The notes under the pieces: model-generated
Told to the model about the DNA's origin: nothing
What the model saw: the letters and a program-made list of their open reading frames with translations, nothing else
Databases searched by the model: none
Program-made: the position numbers and the translations under genes
Shown here: positions 31,374 through 39,153 of the stretch, one piece after another
Layout: each line of letters opens with the position of its first letter
Numbering within the stretch: the stretch's first letter is position 1
Source: Ferrovibrio sp.
GTDB taxonomy: Bacteria; Pseudomonadota; Alphaproteobacteria; Ferrovibrionales; Ferrovibrionaceae
Direction of reading: 5' to 3'
Assembly: GCF_025869515.1 (NCBI RefSeq)
Contig: NZ_JAOZVR010000103.1
Coordinates: 1-41,090 of the forward strand
DNA length: 41,090 nucleotides

Positions 31374-32270
31374 TCAGGCCGAGGGAGTGGCTGTCGCGCG
31401 GATACGCCGGCTTGTTGCGCCGGTGCCATCGGGCAACCAGCCCGGCGGACCGAAAAGATAGCCGGTCGCCTCGCGCAGGCTCCTGGCGCGCCACAGGTCC
31501 CTGGCGATAGCAACATATTCACGGAAGACGATGACGAGCGGATTGCGGCTGCGCTCGGGTTTGACCAGCCCGTAGCGGCAGGGATCGTCCGCGCGTTCCT
31601 CGGCGAAGGTGCCGAACAGTCGGTCGAAGACGATCAGCACGCCGCCATAGTTGGTGTCGAGATAGCGCGGGTTGACCGCATGGTGGACGCGATGGTGCGA
31701 CGGCGTGTTCAGCACCCATTCGAGCGGCCCGAGTTTCGGCACCAGCTCGGTGTGCAGCCAGATCTGATAGGTCAGGTTGATGGCGATCATCAGGAAGATG
31801 GCGAGCGGATGGATGCCGAGGAAGGCGAGCGGCACATAGAACAGCCAGTCGCCGCTGATCAGGCCGGTCACCGAGGTGCGGGATGTGGTCAGGATGTTGA
31901 ACCAGTTGGTCGAATGATGCGTGCGGTGCGCGGCCCACATCCAGCGCACCTCATGATGCATGCGGTGCTGCCAGTAATAGGCGAATTCCACCAGCAGGAA
32001 AGCCAGCGCCCATCCCGTCGCGCTTTTCAGCGACACATGCCACAGCCGGTGGTCCCAGGCCCAGAAATAGACTGGTGCTACCAGGCCGGCAGTTGCCAGC
32101 TTGACCAGGCGTCGCCCGATCTTGATGCCGATGGAGGCGGCGACATCGGCCCAGGGATAGCCGTGCTGTCGGATCAGCCTGATCCAGACAAGTTCGATGA
32201 GGCCGAGGCCTACCAGCAGGCCGAGAGAAATTATGGAAACGAGCGACATCATGGATCCAAGGCTGCTCAT
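31374..32270 (-). CDS. sterol desaturase/fatty acid hydroxylase family membrane protein
   Basis: A 298-residue integral membrane di-iron oxygenase. Three histidine clusters typical of the family are visible: HRMHH (102-106), HRTHH (115-119) and HHRVHH (192-197). His173 lies between them. About four to five hydrophobic segments lie at 8-32, 57-72, 86-101, 140-170. Members hydroxylate or desaturate fatty acids, sterols or carotenoids. The start at 32270 has GGGGGGAG before it. It is downstream of a MarR gene by 56 bases on the same strand, so the MarR protein probably regulates it. Substrate cannot be assigned. Confidence 0.87.
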   Translation of the reverse strand: MSSLGSMMSLVSIISLGLLVGLGLIELVWIRLIRQHGYPWADVAASIGIKIGRRLVKLATAGLVAPVYFWAWDHRLWHVSLKSATGWALAFLLVEFAYYWQHRMHHEVRWMWAAHRTHHSTNWFNILTTSRTSVTGLISGDWLFYVPLAFLGIHPLAIFLMIAINLTYQIWLHTELVPKLGPLEWVLNTPSHHRVHHAVNPRYLDTNYGGVLIVFDRLFGTFAEERADDPCRYGLVKPERSRNPLVIVFREYVAIARDLWRARSLREATGYLFGPPGWLPDGTGATSRRIRATATPSA

Positions 32271-32326
32271 GGACGTATCTCCCCCCGAAATTGCCCGTGC
32301 CGGACAGTTATTCTGACACCACGATT

Positions 32327-32809
32327 CTAGGCCGCCGCCGAGCGGCGTCGCGCCGCGGCGGCAACGAGTTCTGCCACAGGCGCGGAGTCCGCCAGCCTGA
32401 GCATCACCTGCGCGGCTTCCAACAGCGTCGCGCGTTCGCGTGCCGTCAGCATCCCGCTCATGGCGGCTTTGAGCCATTGCCGCCGTTCGCGCATATCGGC
32501 CAGAAAAGCACCGCGGCCTCGACGGGTCAGCGCAATCATGCGTTCGCGACGGTCATGCGCACCTGGTGTGCGCGTGATCAGGTCACTGTCTTCCAGCGCG
32601 TCGAGCAGGCGGGTGAGGGATTGCGGCTGCAGGTGCAGCTCGGCTGCGAGTTGTACCGCCGGCACCGGGCCCAGGCGATAGAGCGCGCCCAGCAGGGCAA
32701 TCGCTGCGGGACTGATGGCGCCTTCCGGCCGTTCGGCCCGCAGGCGGCGGCCCAGGGAAAGCACGCCGCGCAGGATCAGGGTTGCCTCGTCATTGTCCAG
32801 ATCGTTCAT
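32327..32809 (-). CDS. MarR-family regulator
   Basis: A 160-residue winged-helix regulator. The DNA-binding part is VPAVQLAAELHLQPQSLTRLLDALEDSDLITR (about 49-80), with the wing AHDRRERMIALTRRGR (about 84-99), flanked by dimer helices. It precedes the fatty acid hydroxylase gene and probably controls it and itself. Two copies of TACGC-N3-GCGTA stand 21-55 bases before its start codon. Because those sites also lie in the gap before the molybdenum-hydroxylase operon, an effect on that operon cannot be excluded. Confidence 0.85.
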   Translation of the reverse strand: MNDLDNDEATLILRGVLSLGRRLRAERPEGAISPAAIALLGALYRLGPVPAVQLAAELHLQPQSLTRLLDALEDSDLITRTPGAHDRRERMIALTRRGRGAFLADMRERRQWLKAAMSGMLTARERATLLEAAQVMLRLADSAPVAELVAAAARRRSAAA

Positions 32810-32829
32810 CGCTGTCGCCGCCAGTAAGA

Positions 32830-32842
32830 TACGCAGTGCGTA
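32830..32842. promoter_or_regulatory. operator-like dyad 1 (TACGC-N3-GCGTA)
   Basis: TACGCAGTGCGTA: 5-base perfect arms around a 3-base centre, 21 bases before the divergent MarR gene. The same dyad recurs exactly 22 bases further on, two helical turns away on the same DNA face, as expected for cooperative binding of two regulator dimers. Confidence 0.6.
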
Positions 32843-32851
32843 GTTTAATAA

Positions 32852-32864
32852 TACGCATAGCGTA
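32852..32864. promoter_or_regulatory. operator-like dyad 2 (TACGC-N3-GCGTA)
   Basis: TACGCATAGCGTA, second copy of the dyad at 32830-32842 with a different centre. It lies in an AT-rich patch (TTTAATAATACG, GTATTATCC) that probably contains the marR promoter; TATTAT occurs on both strands nearby. Confidence 0.6.
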
Positions 32865-33120
32865 GTATTATCCCGGCCTCAAGCGGAATCTGGCGGTCTG
32901 CATCGGGGTGCCACGCAAAAAGCGGCGCAGCACGGCTTGCGCTTTGTTGCTTGCGGGCGTTCGACAATTCATGCTGCACTGCCGCATTCCCGCGCAGCGC
33001 CTGCCTATATTTTGACGTTGACTCTTTGGAGGCAGCGACGCAGCATCATATGCGTACAAATGATATCGGCCTGCGGGGGTGGGCGTGGCGTTTGTATGCC
33101 GACGGGAGGCCCCAACACCG
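32865..33120. other. control region of the molybdenum-hydroxylase operon
   Basis: No gene is seen in this 256-base stretch. It contains overlapping TTGACG/TTGACT hexamers (33012-33023), the imperfect 20-base dyad described separately at 33045-33064, and TTTGTATGC (33091-33099), which is nearly the inverse of GCGTACAAA at 33052-33060. A -10 hexamer at proper distance could not be identified with confidence, which may mean an activator-dependent or alternative promoter. Confidence 0.4.
33045..33064. promoter_or_regulatory. imperfect dyad, candidate NicR-like operator
   Basis: ATCATATGCGTACAAATGAT has arms that match in 7 of 10 positions and the size of a MarR operator. It contains TATGCGTA, one base different from the palindrome TATGCATA at 30776-30783 upstream of the NicR-like regulator. 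It lies 57 bases before the first gene of the operon. Confidence 0.4.
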
Positions 33121-33975
33121 ATGGCGTCGTATCTGCGTCCCACGAGTCTGGCCGAAGCGCTCGATCATCTGAGCGCCGCCAATACCAATGCCCCGGTGAT
33201 TCTGGCCGGCGGCACCGATTTCTATCCGGTCCGCGTCGGGCGCGCCCTCGATGACGATATCCTCGACCTCACCGGGATCGCCGACCTGCGCGGCATCACC
33301 GCATCCGATGAGGGCTGGCGCATCGGCGCCACTACCACTTGGAGCGATGTGGCCGCCGCCGAGCTGCCGCCGCTGTTCGACGGGTTGCGGTCCGCGGCGC
33401 GCGCCATTGGCGGCGTGCAGATCCAGAATGCGGCCACCGTGGCCGGAAATCTGTGCAATGCCTCGCCGGCCGCCGACAGCGTGCCGCCGCTGCTGGCGAT
33501 GCGGGCGCGGGTTGAACTCCGCGCCGCTGCCGGCAAGCGCGAACTGCCGCTGGGCGATTTCATCACCGGCAATCGCCGCACCGTGCTCAGGCCGGGCGAA
33601 CTGGTCTCCGCCATCCTGGTGCCCCGGCCGAAGAAAGACGCGCAGAGCATCTTTCTCAAGCTCGGCGCCCGCGAATATCTGGTGATCTCGATTGCTATGG
33701 TGGCGGTGGTGCTGGAGGTCGAGAATAACGTGGTTTCCGCCGCCAGCGTCGCGGTCGGCGCCTGTTCGGCGGTGGCGCAACGCCTGTCGTATCTCGAATC
33801 GGAACTGATCGGCCGCCGCCTGAATGCGGCGCTGGCCAACCGCGTCGCACCGGCGCATTTCGAGGGCCTGAACCCGATCGACGACATCCGCGCCAGCGCC
33901 GGCTATCGCCGCGAAGCCGCAGCAGTACTGGTGCGCCGGGCTTTGACCATGCTCGGCAAGCAGAAGGGGAACTGA
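33121..33975 (+). CDS. molybdenum hydroxylase FAD-binding subunit (CoxM/XdhB type)
   Basis: A 284-residue FAD subunit of a xanthine-dehydrogenase-family enzyme, cytoplasmic. FAD motifs: VILAGGTDFYPVRVG (26-40) and TVAGNLCNASPAADSVPPLLAM (about 105-126, the T-x-GGN motif as TVAGN). The CO-dehydrogenase flavoprotein C-terminal domain covers about 170-280. The start at 33121, MASYLRPTSLAEALDHL, is the natural one; GGGAGG lies 11 bases before. It is four bases from the next gene and forms with it a complete hydroxylase that inserts water-derived oxygen into an electron-poor ring. Electrons leave through this FAD to NAD+ or another acceptor. Confidence 0.9.
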   Translation: MASYLRPTSLAEALDHLSAANTNAPVILAGGTDFYPVRVGRALDDDILDLTGIADLRGITASDEGWRIGATTTWSDVAAAELPPLFDGLRSAARAIGGVQIQNAATVAGNLCNASPAADSVPPLLAMRARVELRAAAGKRELPLGDFITGNRRTVLRPGELVSAILVPRPKKDAQSIFLKLGAREYLVISIAMVAVVLEVENNVVSAASVAVGACSAVAQRLSYLESELIGRRLNAALANRVAPAHFEGLNPIDDIRASAGYRREAAAVLVRRALTMLGKQKGN

Positions 33976-33979
33976 AGCC

Positions 33980-36706
33980 ATGCGGCTGATCGTCAACGGC
34001 AAACCGCATAGCTATCACGGCTCGCCGGCCAAACGCCTGAGCGACGTGCTGCGCGACGATCTCGGACTGACCGGCACCAAGGTCGGCTGCAATGCCGGCG
34101 ATTGCGGCGCCTGCACGGTGATGATCGACGGCAAGCAGGTCTGTTCCTGCCTCACCGCCGTGGGCCAGGCCGCCGGCCGGCCGATCGCCACCGTGGAAGG
34201 GCTGAAGGCACATGGCGCGCTGTCGCGCCTGCAGCGGGCTTTCCTCAAGCATGGCGCAGCGCAATGCGGCATCTGCACACCGGGCATGCTGATGGCGGCC
34301 ACCGATCTGCTGGCCGAAGTGTCCAAACCCGATGAGCAGCAGGTGATGGATGCCATCGGCGGCGTGCTGTGCCGCTGCACCGGGTATCGCAAGATCGTCG
34401 AAGCCGTGCTGGATGCCACCCGGACGCCGGATATGCCGGAGGTGCCGCCGGTCGGCACTGCCGTCGGTGCGCGCAGCCTGAAAGTCGATGGGGTGCAGAA
34501 GGTGGAGGGCACCGAGAAATACGGCGCCGATTACATCCCGCATGAGGCGCTGTGGCTGCGCGCCATCCGCAGTCCGCATGCCCGCGCCAGCTTCACGCTC
34601 GGCGATTTCTCCGAGGTGATGCGCAAATACGGCCTGGAGCGCGTGTTCACCGCCGCTGACGTGCCGCGCAACGGCTTTGCGATTTTCGAGACCAAGGACC
34701 AGCCGGTGCTGGCTGACGGGCTGGTGCGCTATCGCGGCGAGGCCGTGGTGGCGCTGGTCGGCCCGCGTGAGGCGGTCGAGGCCGTGAAACCCGACGAGCT
34801 GCCGATCCATTACGTGCCGGAAGAACCGGTCAGCGGCGTGATCGCTGCCGCCGCGCCGGGCGCCAGGCTGGTGCAGGCCGACAAGCCGGAGAATGTGCTG
34901 ATCCGCGGCAATGTCACCAAGGGCGACGTGGCGAAGGGATTTGCCGAAGCCGCCGCCACGGCGGAAGGTCTGTTCCAGACCAGTTTCGTCGAACATGCCT
35001 ATATCGAGCCGGAAGCCGGCTGGGCGGTGCGCATCGGCGACCGTATCGAAATCCATGCCTCGACCCAGGCGCCCTATATGGATCGCGACGAGGTGGCGAG
35101 CGTCATGCAGCTGCCGCCCGACCGCGTGCGCATCGTGCCGACCGCCTGCGGCGGCGGCTTCGGCGGCAAGCTGGATGTCTCGGTGCAGCCGCTGATCGCG
35201 CTGGCGGCCTGGACGCTGGGTAAGCCCGTCGCCTGCGTCTATACGCGGCCGGAAAGCATGGCCTCCAGCACCAAGCGGCATCCGGCGCGCATCACGGCGA
35301 AATTCGCCGCAGCGAAAGATGGCCGCCTTGTCGCCGTCGAAACGGCAGCCGATTTCGATACCGGTGCCTATGCCAGCTGGGGCCCGACCGTGGCCAACCG
35401 CGTGCCGGTGCATGCCAGCGGTCCCTATCATGTGCCGCATGTGAAGAACCGCAGCCGCGCGCTGTTCACCAATGCGCCGCCCTCGGGCGCCTTCCGCGGC
35501 TTCGGTGTGCCGCAGGCCGCCATCGCGCATGAGACCCTGATGGATGACCTGGCTGCCCGGCTCGGCATCGACCGGCTGGAGATGCGCTACATCAACGCGA
35601 TCCGCGCCGGCGACCTGACCGCCACCAGCCAGAGGCTGGAACATTCCGCCGGCCTGGCCGACTGCATCGCGGCGCTCCGCCCGCACTGGCAGGCGCTGGG
35701 CGCCGATGTGGAGGCTTTCAATGCCCGCCGCAAGACCGTGCGTCGCGGCATCGGCATCGGCTGCATGTGGTACGGGCTGGGCAATACCTCGATCTCCAAC
35801 CCTTCCACCATGCGCATTGCGCTGCGCGCCGACGGCCGCGTGTTCTACTACAACGGCGCCGTCGATATCGGGCAGGGCTCGAACACCATTTTCGTGCAGA
35901 TTGTGGCCGATGCGCTCGGCGTCGGCATGGACCGCATCGACTATGTGATGGGCGATACCGACCGCACCCAGGATGCCGGCAAGACCTCGGCCTCGCGCCA
36001 GACTTTCGTGTCGGGCAAGGCCACCGAGATCGCGGCGCGTGATCTGCGGGCGCAGATTCTGCGGCTGGCCAATGCCGGCGACGGCGCGAAACTCAACTTT
36101 GATGGTGCCGTCCTGACGGTGGAAGACAGTGGCGTCGTGCGCCGGCTCGATCTTGCCACGCTGCCCCGGCTGAATGCCGATGGCGATGTGCTGCTGGGTG
36201 AAGGCCGCTTCGATCCGCCGACCACCATGCTGGATGCGGATGGCCAGGGCGTGCCCTACGCCACCTACGGCTTTGCCGCCCAGATGGCATTGGTCGAAGT
36301 CGATACGGAGCTTGGGAAAGTCAAGGTGAAGAAGATCATCGCCGCCCATGACGTGGGCAAGGCGGTGAATCCCACCCAGGTGGAAGGCCAGATTCATGGC
36401 GGCATCGCGCAGGGGCTGGGCCTCGCGCTGATGGAGGAATACCTGCCGGGCCGCACCGAGAACCTGCATGACTACCTGATCCCGACCGTGGGCGATGTGC
36501 CCGAGATCGACGTGATCATGATCGAGGATGCCGAGCCGCTGGGCCCGTTCGGCGCCAAGGGCGTCGGCGAGCCCGGTCTGGTGCCGACCGCACCGGCCAT
36601 CCTCGGCGCCATTCGCCATGCCACCGGCGTGCGCGTCACCGAAGTGCCGGTGTTGCCGCATCGCCTGCATGCGGCGCTCAAAGATCTGCCGCTGGCAGCC
36701 GAATAG
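33980..36706 (+). CDS. molybdenum hydroxylase, fused 2Fe-2S and Mo-cofactor subunit
   Basis: A 908-residue fusion of the usual small and large subunits. Residues 1-150 carry two 2Fe-2S clusters: Cys37, 42, 45, 55 (plant-type) and Cys96, 99, 131, 133 (CGICTPG...CRCTGY). Residues about 160-908 are the molybdopterin-binding part: ACGGGFGGK, SGAFRGFGVPQ, DIGQGSNTIF and the catalytic Glu864 in GVGEPG. Most relatives keep these as separate coxS- and coxL-like genes. With the FAD subunit it makes a two-gene hydroxylase. Its neighbours (6-hydroxynicotinate-reductase-like protein) point to a pyridine carboxylate as substrate, but active-site sequence alone does not fix it. No maturation (XdhC-like) gene is present here. 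Confidence 0.92.
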   Translation: MRLIVNGKPHSYHGSPAKRLSDVLRDDLGLTGTKVGCNAGDCGACTVMIDGKQVCSCLTAVGQAAGRPIATVEGLKAHGALSRLQRAFLKHGAAQCGICTPGMLMAATDLLAEVSKPDEQQVMDAIGGVLCRCTGYRKIVEAVLDATRTPDMPEVPPVGTAVGARSLKVDGVQKVEGTEKYGADYIPHEALWLRAIRSPHARASFTLGDFSEVMRKYGLERVFTAADVPRNGFAIFETKDQPVLADGLVRYRGEAVVALVGPREAVEAVKPDELPIHYVPEEPVSGVIAAAAPGARLVQADKPENVLIRGNVTKGDVAKGFAEAAATAEGLFQTSFVEHAYIEPEAGWAVRIGDRIEIHASTQAPYMDRDEVASVMQLPPDRVRIVPTACGGGFGGKLDVSVQPLIALAAWTLGKPVACVYTRPESMASSTKRHPARITAKFAAAKDGRLVAVETAADFDTGAYASWGPTVANRVPVHASGPYHVPHVKNRSRALFTNAPPSGAFRGFGVPQAAIAHETLMDDLAARLGIDRLEMRYINAIRAGDLTATSQRLEHSAGLADCIAALRPHWQALGADVEAFNARRKTVRRGIGIGCMWYGLGNTSISNPSTMRIALRADGRVFYYNGAVDIGQGSNTIFVQIVADALGVGMDRIDYVMGDTDRTQDAGKTSASRQTFVSGKATEIAARDLRAQILRLANAGDGAKLNFDGAVLTVEDSGVVRRLDLATLPRLNADGDVLLGEGRFDPPTTMLDADGQGVPYATYGFAAQMALVEVDTELGKVKVKKIIAAHDVGKAVNPTQVEGQIHGGIAQGLGLALMEEYLPGRTENLHDYLIPTVGDVPEIDVIMIEDAEPLGPFGAKGVGEPGLVPTAPAILGAIRHATGVRVTEVPVLPHRLHAALKDLPLAAE

Positions 36707-36722
36707 GACAGGGGAGGCACGC

Positions 36723-38234
36723 ATGAGCCAGGCCGTCGCCACATCTGCACCGTCGCCCAAGGACGAGGTCGTCCGCTGCGATGCCTGCCCGGTGCTCTGC
36801 CGCATCCGGCCCGGCAAGGCCGGTGCCTGCGACCGCTATGCCAATGTCGAGGGCGTGCTGACCCGCGTCGATCCGCTGGTGATCACCGAACGCGCGGCTT
36901 CGGCCGGCACCGTGGTGCCATTCCTCTCGGGCAGCGAAGGCTGGAATGGCAGCGTTGCCGCGCCGCCGCCGGCAGCACTCGCCGCGGCCACCTTCGTCAC
37001 CGGCGTCGGTGCCGGCACCACCTATCCCGATTACAAACCGGCGCCTTTCATCGTGTCGTCGCAGCATGACGGCGTCGACATGGTCACCGTGGTGACCGAA
37101 GGCATCTTCAGCTATTGCGGCGTGAAGGTGAAGATCGACACCGACCGCTATCTCGGCCCCGAACAGGCTGCGGTGCGCGTGAACGGCGAGGCCATCGGCC
37201 ATGTCACCACCACGGAATACGGTTCGCAGATGCTGTCGCTCGGCGGCGTGCATCACCTGACCGGCGGCAGCAAGAAGGAAGGCACCGTCACCTGCGATGC
37301 CCTGCTGGCTTTGTGCAACAAGCAGGCCGTTACCCTGCAGATCGATGGCGGCGCCGAACTGGTCGTGCAGGCCGGCCAGCCGCCGGTGGTCAACGGCAAG
37401 CCGGAAGCGCGCATGCGCGTCGGCTGCGGCTCGGCCACCATCGGCATTTTCGCCAAGCAGTGGCTCGGCCATGCCGACGAGGTGATCGTGGTCGATGACC
37501 ACATCACCGGCGTGCTGACCGAACACCAGGCCGGACGTTTCCTCGACATGCCGCTGTCCGGCATCCGCGTGCGCGGCCGCAAATCCACGCCCGGCCGCTA
37601 TTTCCAGGTCGCCGAGCCGGGGCTGGGCTGGGGCGGCACCAATGTGTCCGATCCGCTCGACATCATCGAAAGCATCGATCCGAAGACGGCCTGGCCAGGC
37701 ATGAAGCTGCTGATGGTTTCCACCACCGGCGAGCACAGCGCCTGGTATGTGCTGGATGATGCGCTGAAGCCGCAGCCGGCTGCGATGCCGGCGCCGATCA
37801 CCAAGGTGGTCGACCGCATTGCCGAGAATTGCGAGCCTTCGCTCTGCACCGTGCTGTTCATGGCCGGTGCCGGCGGCAGTCTGCGCGCCGGCGTGACTGA
37901 AAACCCGGTGCGGCTGACGCTGTCGGTGAAGGATCGCCTGACCCGCGTCACCTCCGGCGGCGCACCGGTCTATGTCTGGCCCGGCGGCGGCATCACCTAC
38001 ATGGTGGATGTGGCGCGCATGCCGGACAATTCCTTCGGTTATGTGCCGACGCCGGCGCTGGTGGCGCCGATCGAATTCACCATGAGCCGCGACGACTATG
38101 CCGCGCTCGGCGGCCATATGGACTACGTGGTGCAGCTCGATGACGTGCTGCAGGCCGGACGCCTGAGCAGGCAGGCCTGGCGCAACGATAATCCCTGGCC
38201 GATCAGCCGTCCCACCGCCGAGGAACAGCCGTGA
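36723..38234 (+). CDS. 6-hydroxynicotinate reductase-like Fe-S flavoprotein
   Basis: A 503-residue cytoplasmic protein. It opens with a 4Fe-4S-type cysteine set, Cys19-x2-Cys22-x3-Cys26-x9-Cys36 (VRCDACPVLCRIRPGKAGAC), followed by DRYANVEGVLTRVDPLV. I recognise this as the 6-hydroxynicotinate reductase family, known from nicotinate-fermenting Eubacterium, where ferredoxin reduces 6-hydroxynicotinate to 1,4,5,6-tetrahydro-6-oxonicotinate. Further cysteines at 132, 191, 198, 235, 370 and 375 could bind a second cluster. GCGSATIG at 234-241 resembles the SGAT-type motif used for ApbE flavin attachment. Start ATG follows GGGGAGG by six bases; stop overlaps UPF0280 (GTGA). The true substrate in this organism is not known. 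Confidence 0.82.
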   Translation: MSQAVATSAPSPKDEVVRCDACPVLCRIRPGKAGACDRYANVEGVLTRVDPLVITERAASAGTVVPFLSGSEGWNGSVAAPPPAALAAATFVTGVGAGTTYPDYKPAPFIVSSQHDGVDMVTVVTEGIFSYCGVKVKIDTDRYLGPEQAAVRVNGEAIGHVTTTEYGSQMLSLGGVHHLTGGSKKEGTVTCDALLALCNKQAVTLQIDGGAELVVQAGQPPVVNGKPEARMRVGCGSATIGIFAKQWLGHADEVIVVDDHITGVLTEHQAGRFLDMPLSGIRVRGRKSTPGRYFQVAEPGLGWGGTNVSDPLDIIESIDPKTAWPGMKLLMVSTTGEHSAWYVLDDALKPQPAAMPAPITKVVDRIAENCEPSLCTVLFMAGAGGSLRAGVTENPVRLTLSVKDRLTRVTSGGAPVYVWPGGGITYMVDVARMPDNSFGYVPTPALVAPIEFTMSRDDYAALGGHMDYVVQLDDVLQAGRLSRQAWRNDNPWPISRPTAEEQP

Positions 38235-39148
38235 GCGGCCCATCTTCGTCCACTGGACCCACCGCCGCCTGGCTGGTCGGTCGCGATGGGATATCGCGCC
38301 GGCTGCATCTGCAGCATGGCCCGATCGACCTGGTGATCGAGGCTTTCGGCACCCAGCCGGATGTCGCGCGCGCTTATGACCAGGCCGTGGCGCGTTTCCA
38401 GGATATCCTGGAAACGCTGGCGGGCGAGCTGGATGACCTGCGCCGACCGCTCGGGCCGGCGCATCCGTTGTTCCGCGGCCCGGTGGCGCGCCGCATGGCG
38501 GCGGCCTGCTGGCCATATCGTACGGTCTTCATCACGCCGATGGCCGCCGTGGCCGGTGCCGTGGCCGACGAAGTGCTGGCGGCGATGCTGGCCGGCGTGC
38601 AACTGGCCAAAGCCTATGTCAACAATGGCGGCGATATCGCTTTCCATCTGTCCGGCCAGGAAACCCTGCGTGCTGCCGTGGTGTGCAATCCCGACCTGCC
38701 GCATCTCGATGCCATTGCCACCTTGAACGCCGCGCAGCCGTCGTGCGGAATCGCTACCTCCGGTTGGCGCGGCCGTTCGTTTTCCCTCGGCATCGCCGAT
38801 GCCGTCACCGTGCTGGCCGAAACCGCCGCGCAGGCCGATGCGGCCGCCACCATCATCGCCAATGCGGTGACGGTGGAGCATGAGATGATTCGCCGCCAGC
38901 CGGCACACTCTCTGCGGGACGACAGCGATCTCGGCGCGCTGCCGGTCACGGTATCCGTAGGTACACTGCCGATTTTCGCGATCAACGAAGCCTTGTCGGC
39001 GGGTGCGGCGCGCGCGCAAGATTTGCGCCGCAGCGGCCTGATTCAGGCCGCGTTTTTGTCGCTGCAGGGCGAGACCAGAACCGTCGGCGGCGAGGTGCTG
39101 CTGGCATCGGCACAGCAAGCGCCGCAAGACATGAAAGTATCGGGGTAG
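38231..39148 (+). CDS. UPF0280 family protein, ApbE-like fold
   Basis: A 305-residue protein of UPF0280, a family of unknown function found in archaea and proteobacteria. Conserved blocks: TPMAAVAGAVADEV (102-115), NNGGD (131-135), GIATSG (173-178), GRSFSLGIADAVTV and ADAAAT (202-207). NGGD, ATSG and ADxxAT are also the FAD- and Mg-binding blocks of the flavin transferase ApbE, so a common fold and possibly flavin chemistry are likely. Starts with GTG overlapping the reductase stop by four bases, which is strong coupling. I infer a role in maturing or assisting the flavoprotein encoded just before it. Confidence 0.85.
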   Translation: MSGPSSSTGPTAAWLVGRDGISRRLHLQHGPIDLVIEAFGTQPDVARAYDQAVARFQDILETLAGELDDLRRPLGPAHPLFRGPVARRMAAACWPYRTVFITPMAAVAGAVADEVLAAMLAGVQLAKAYVNNGGDIAFHLSGQETLRAAVVCNPDLPHLDAIATLNAAQPSCGIATSGWRGRSFSLGIADAVTVLAETAAQADAAATIIANAVTVEHEMIRRQPAHSLRDDSDLGALPVTVSVGTLPIFAINEALSAGAARAQDLRRSGLIQAAFLSLQGETRTVGGEVLLASAQQAPQDMKVSG

Positions 39149-39153
39149 GGGAA

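Noticed and set aside
33121..36706. Calling the hydroxylase xanthine, CO or nicotinate dehydrogenase outright
   Set aside because: The Mo-site residues readable by eye do not discriminate among substrates; only the context suggests a pyridine acid.
33695..36817. A 1040-codon open frame on the minus strand
   Set aside because: It lies antisense to the molybdenum hydroxylase genes, is full of His/Gly/Arg/Ala shadow composition and has no family motif. High-GC codon bias keeps the opposite frame open.
38231..39148. Annotation of the UPF0280 gene as a thiamine biosynthesis ApbE protein
   Set aside because: It shares only the FAD/Mg blocks with ApbE, has no lipoprotein signal, and its context is catabolic; kept as UPF0280 with ApbE-like fold.
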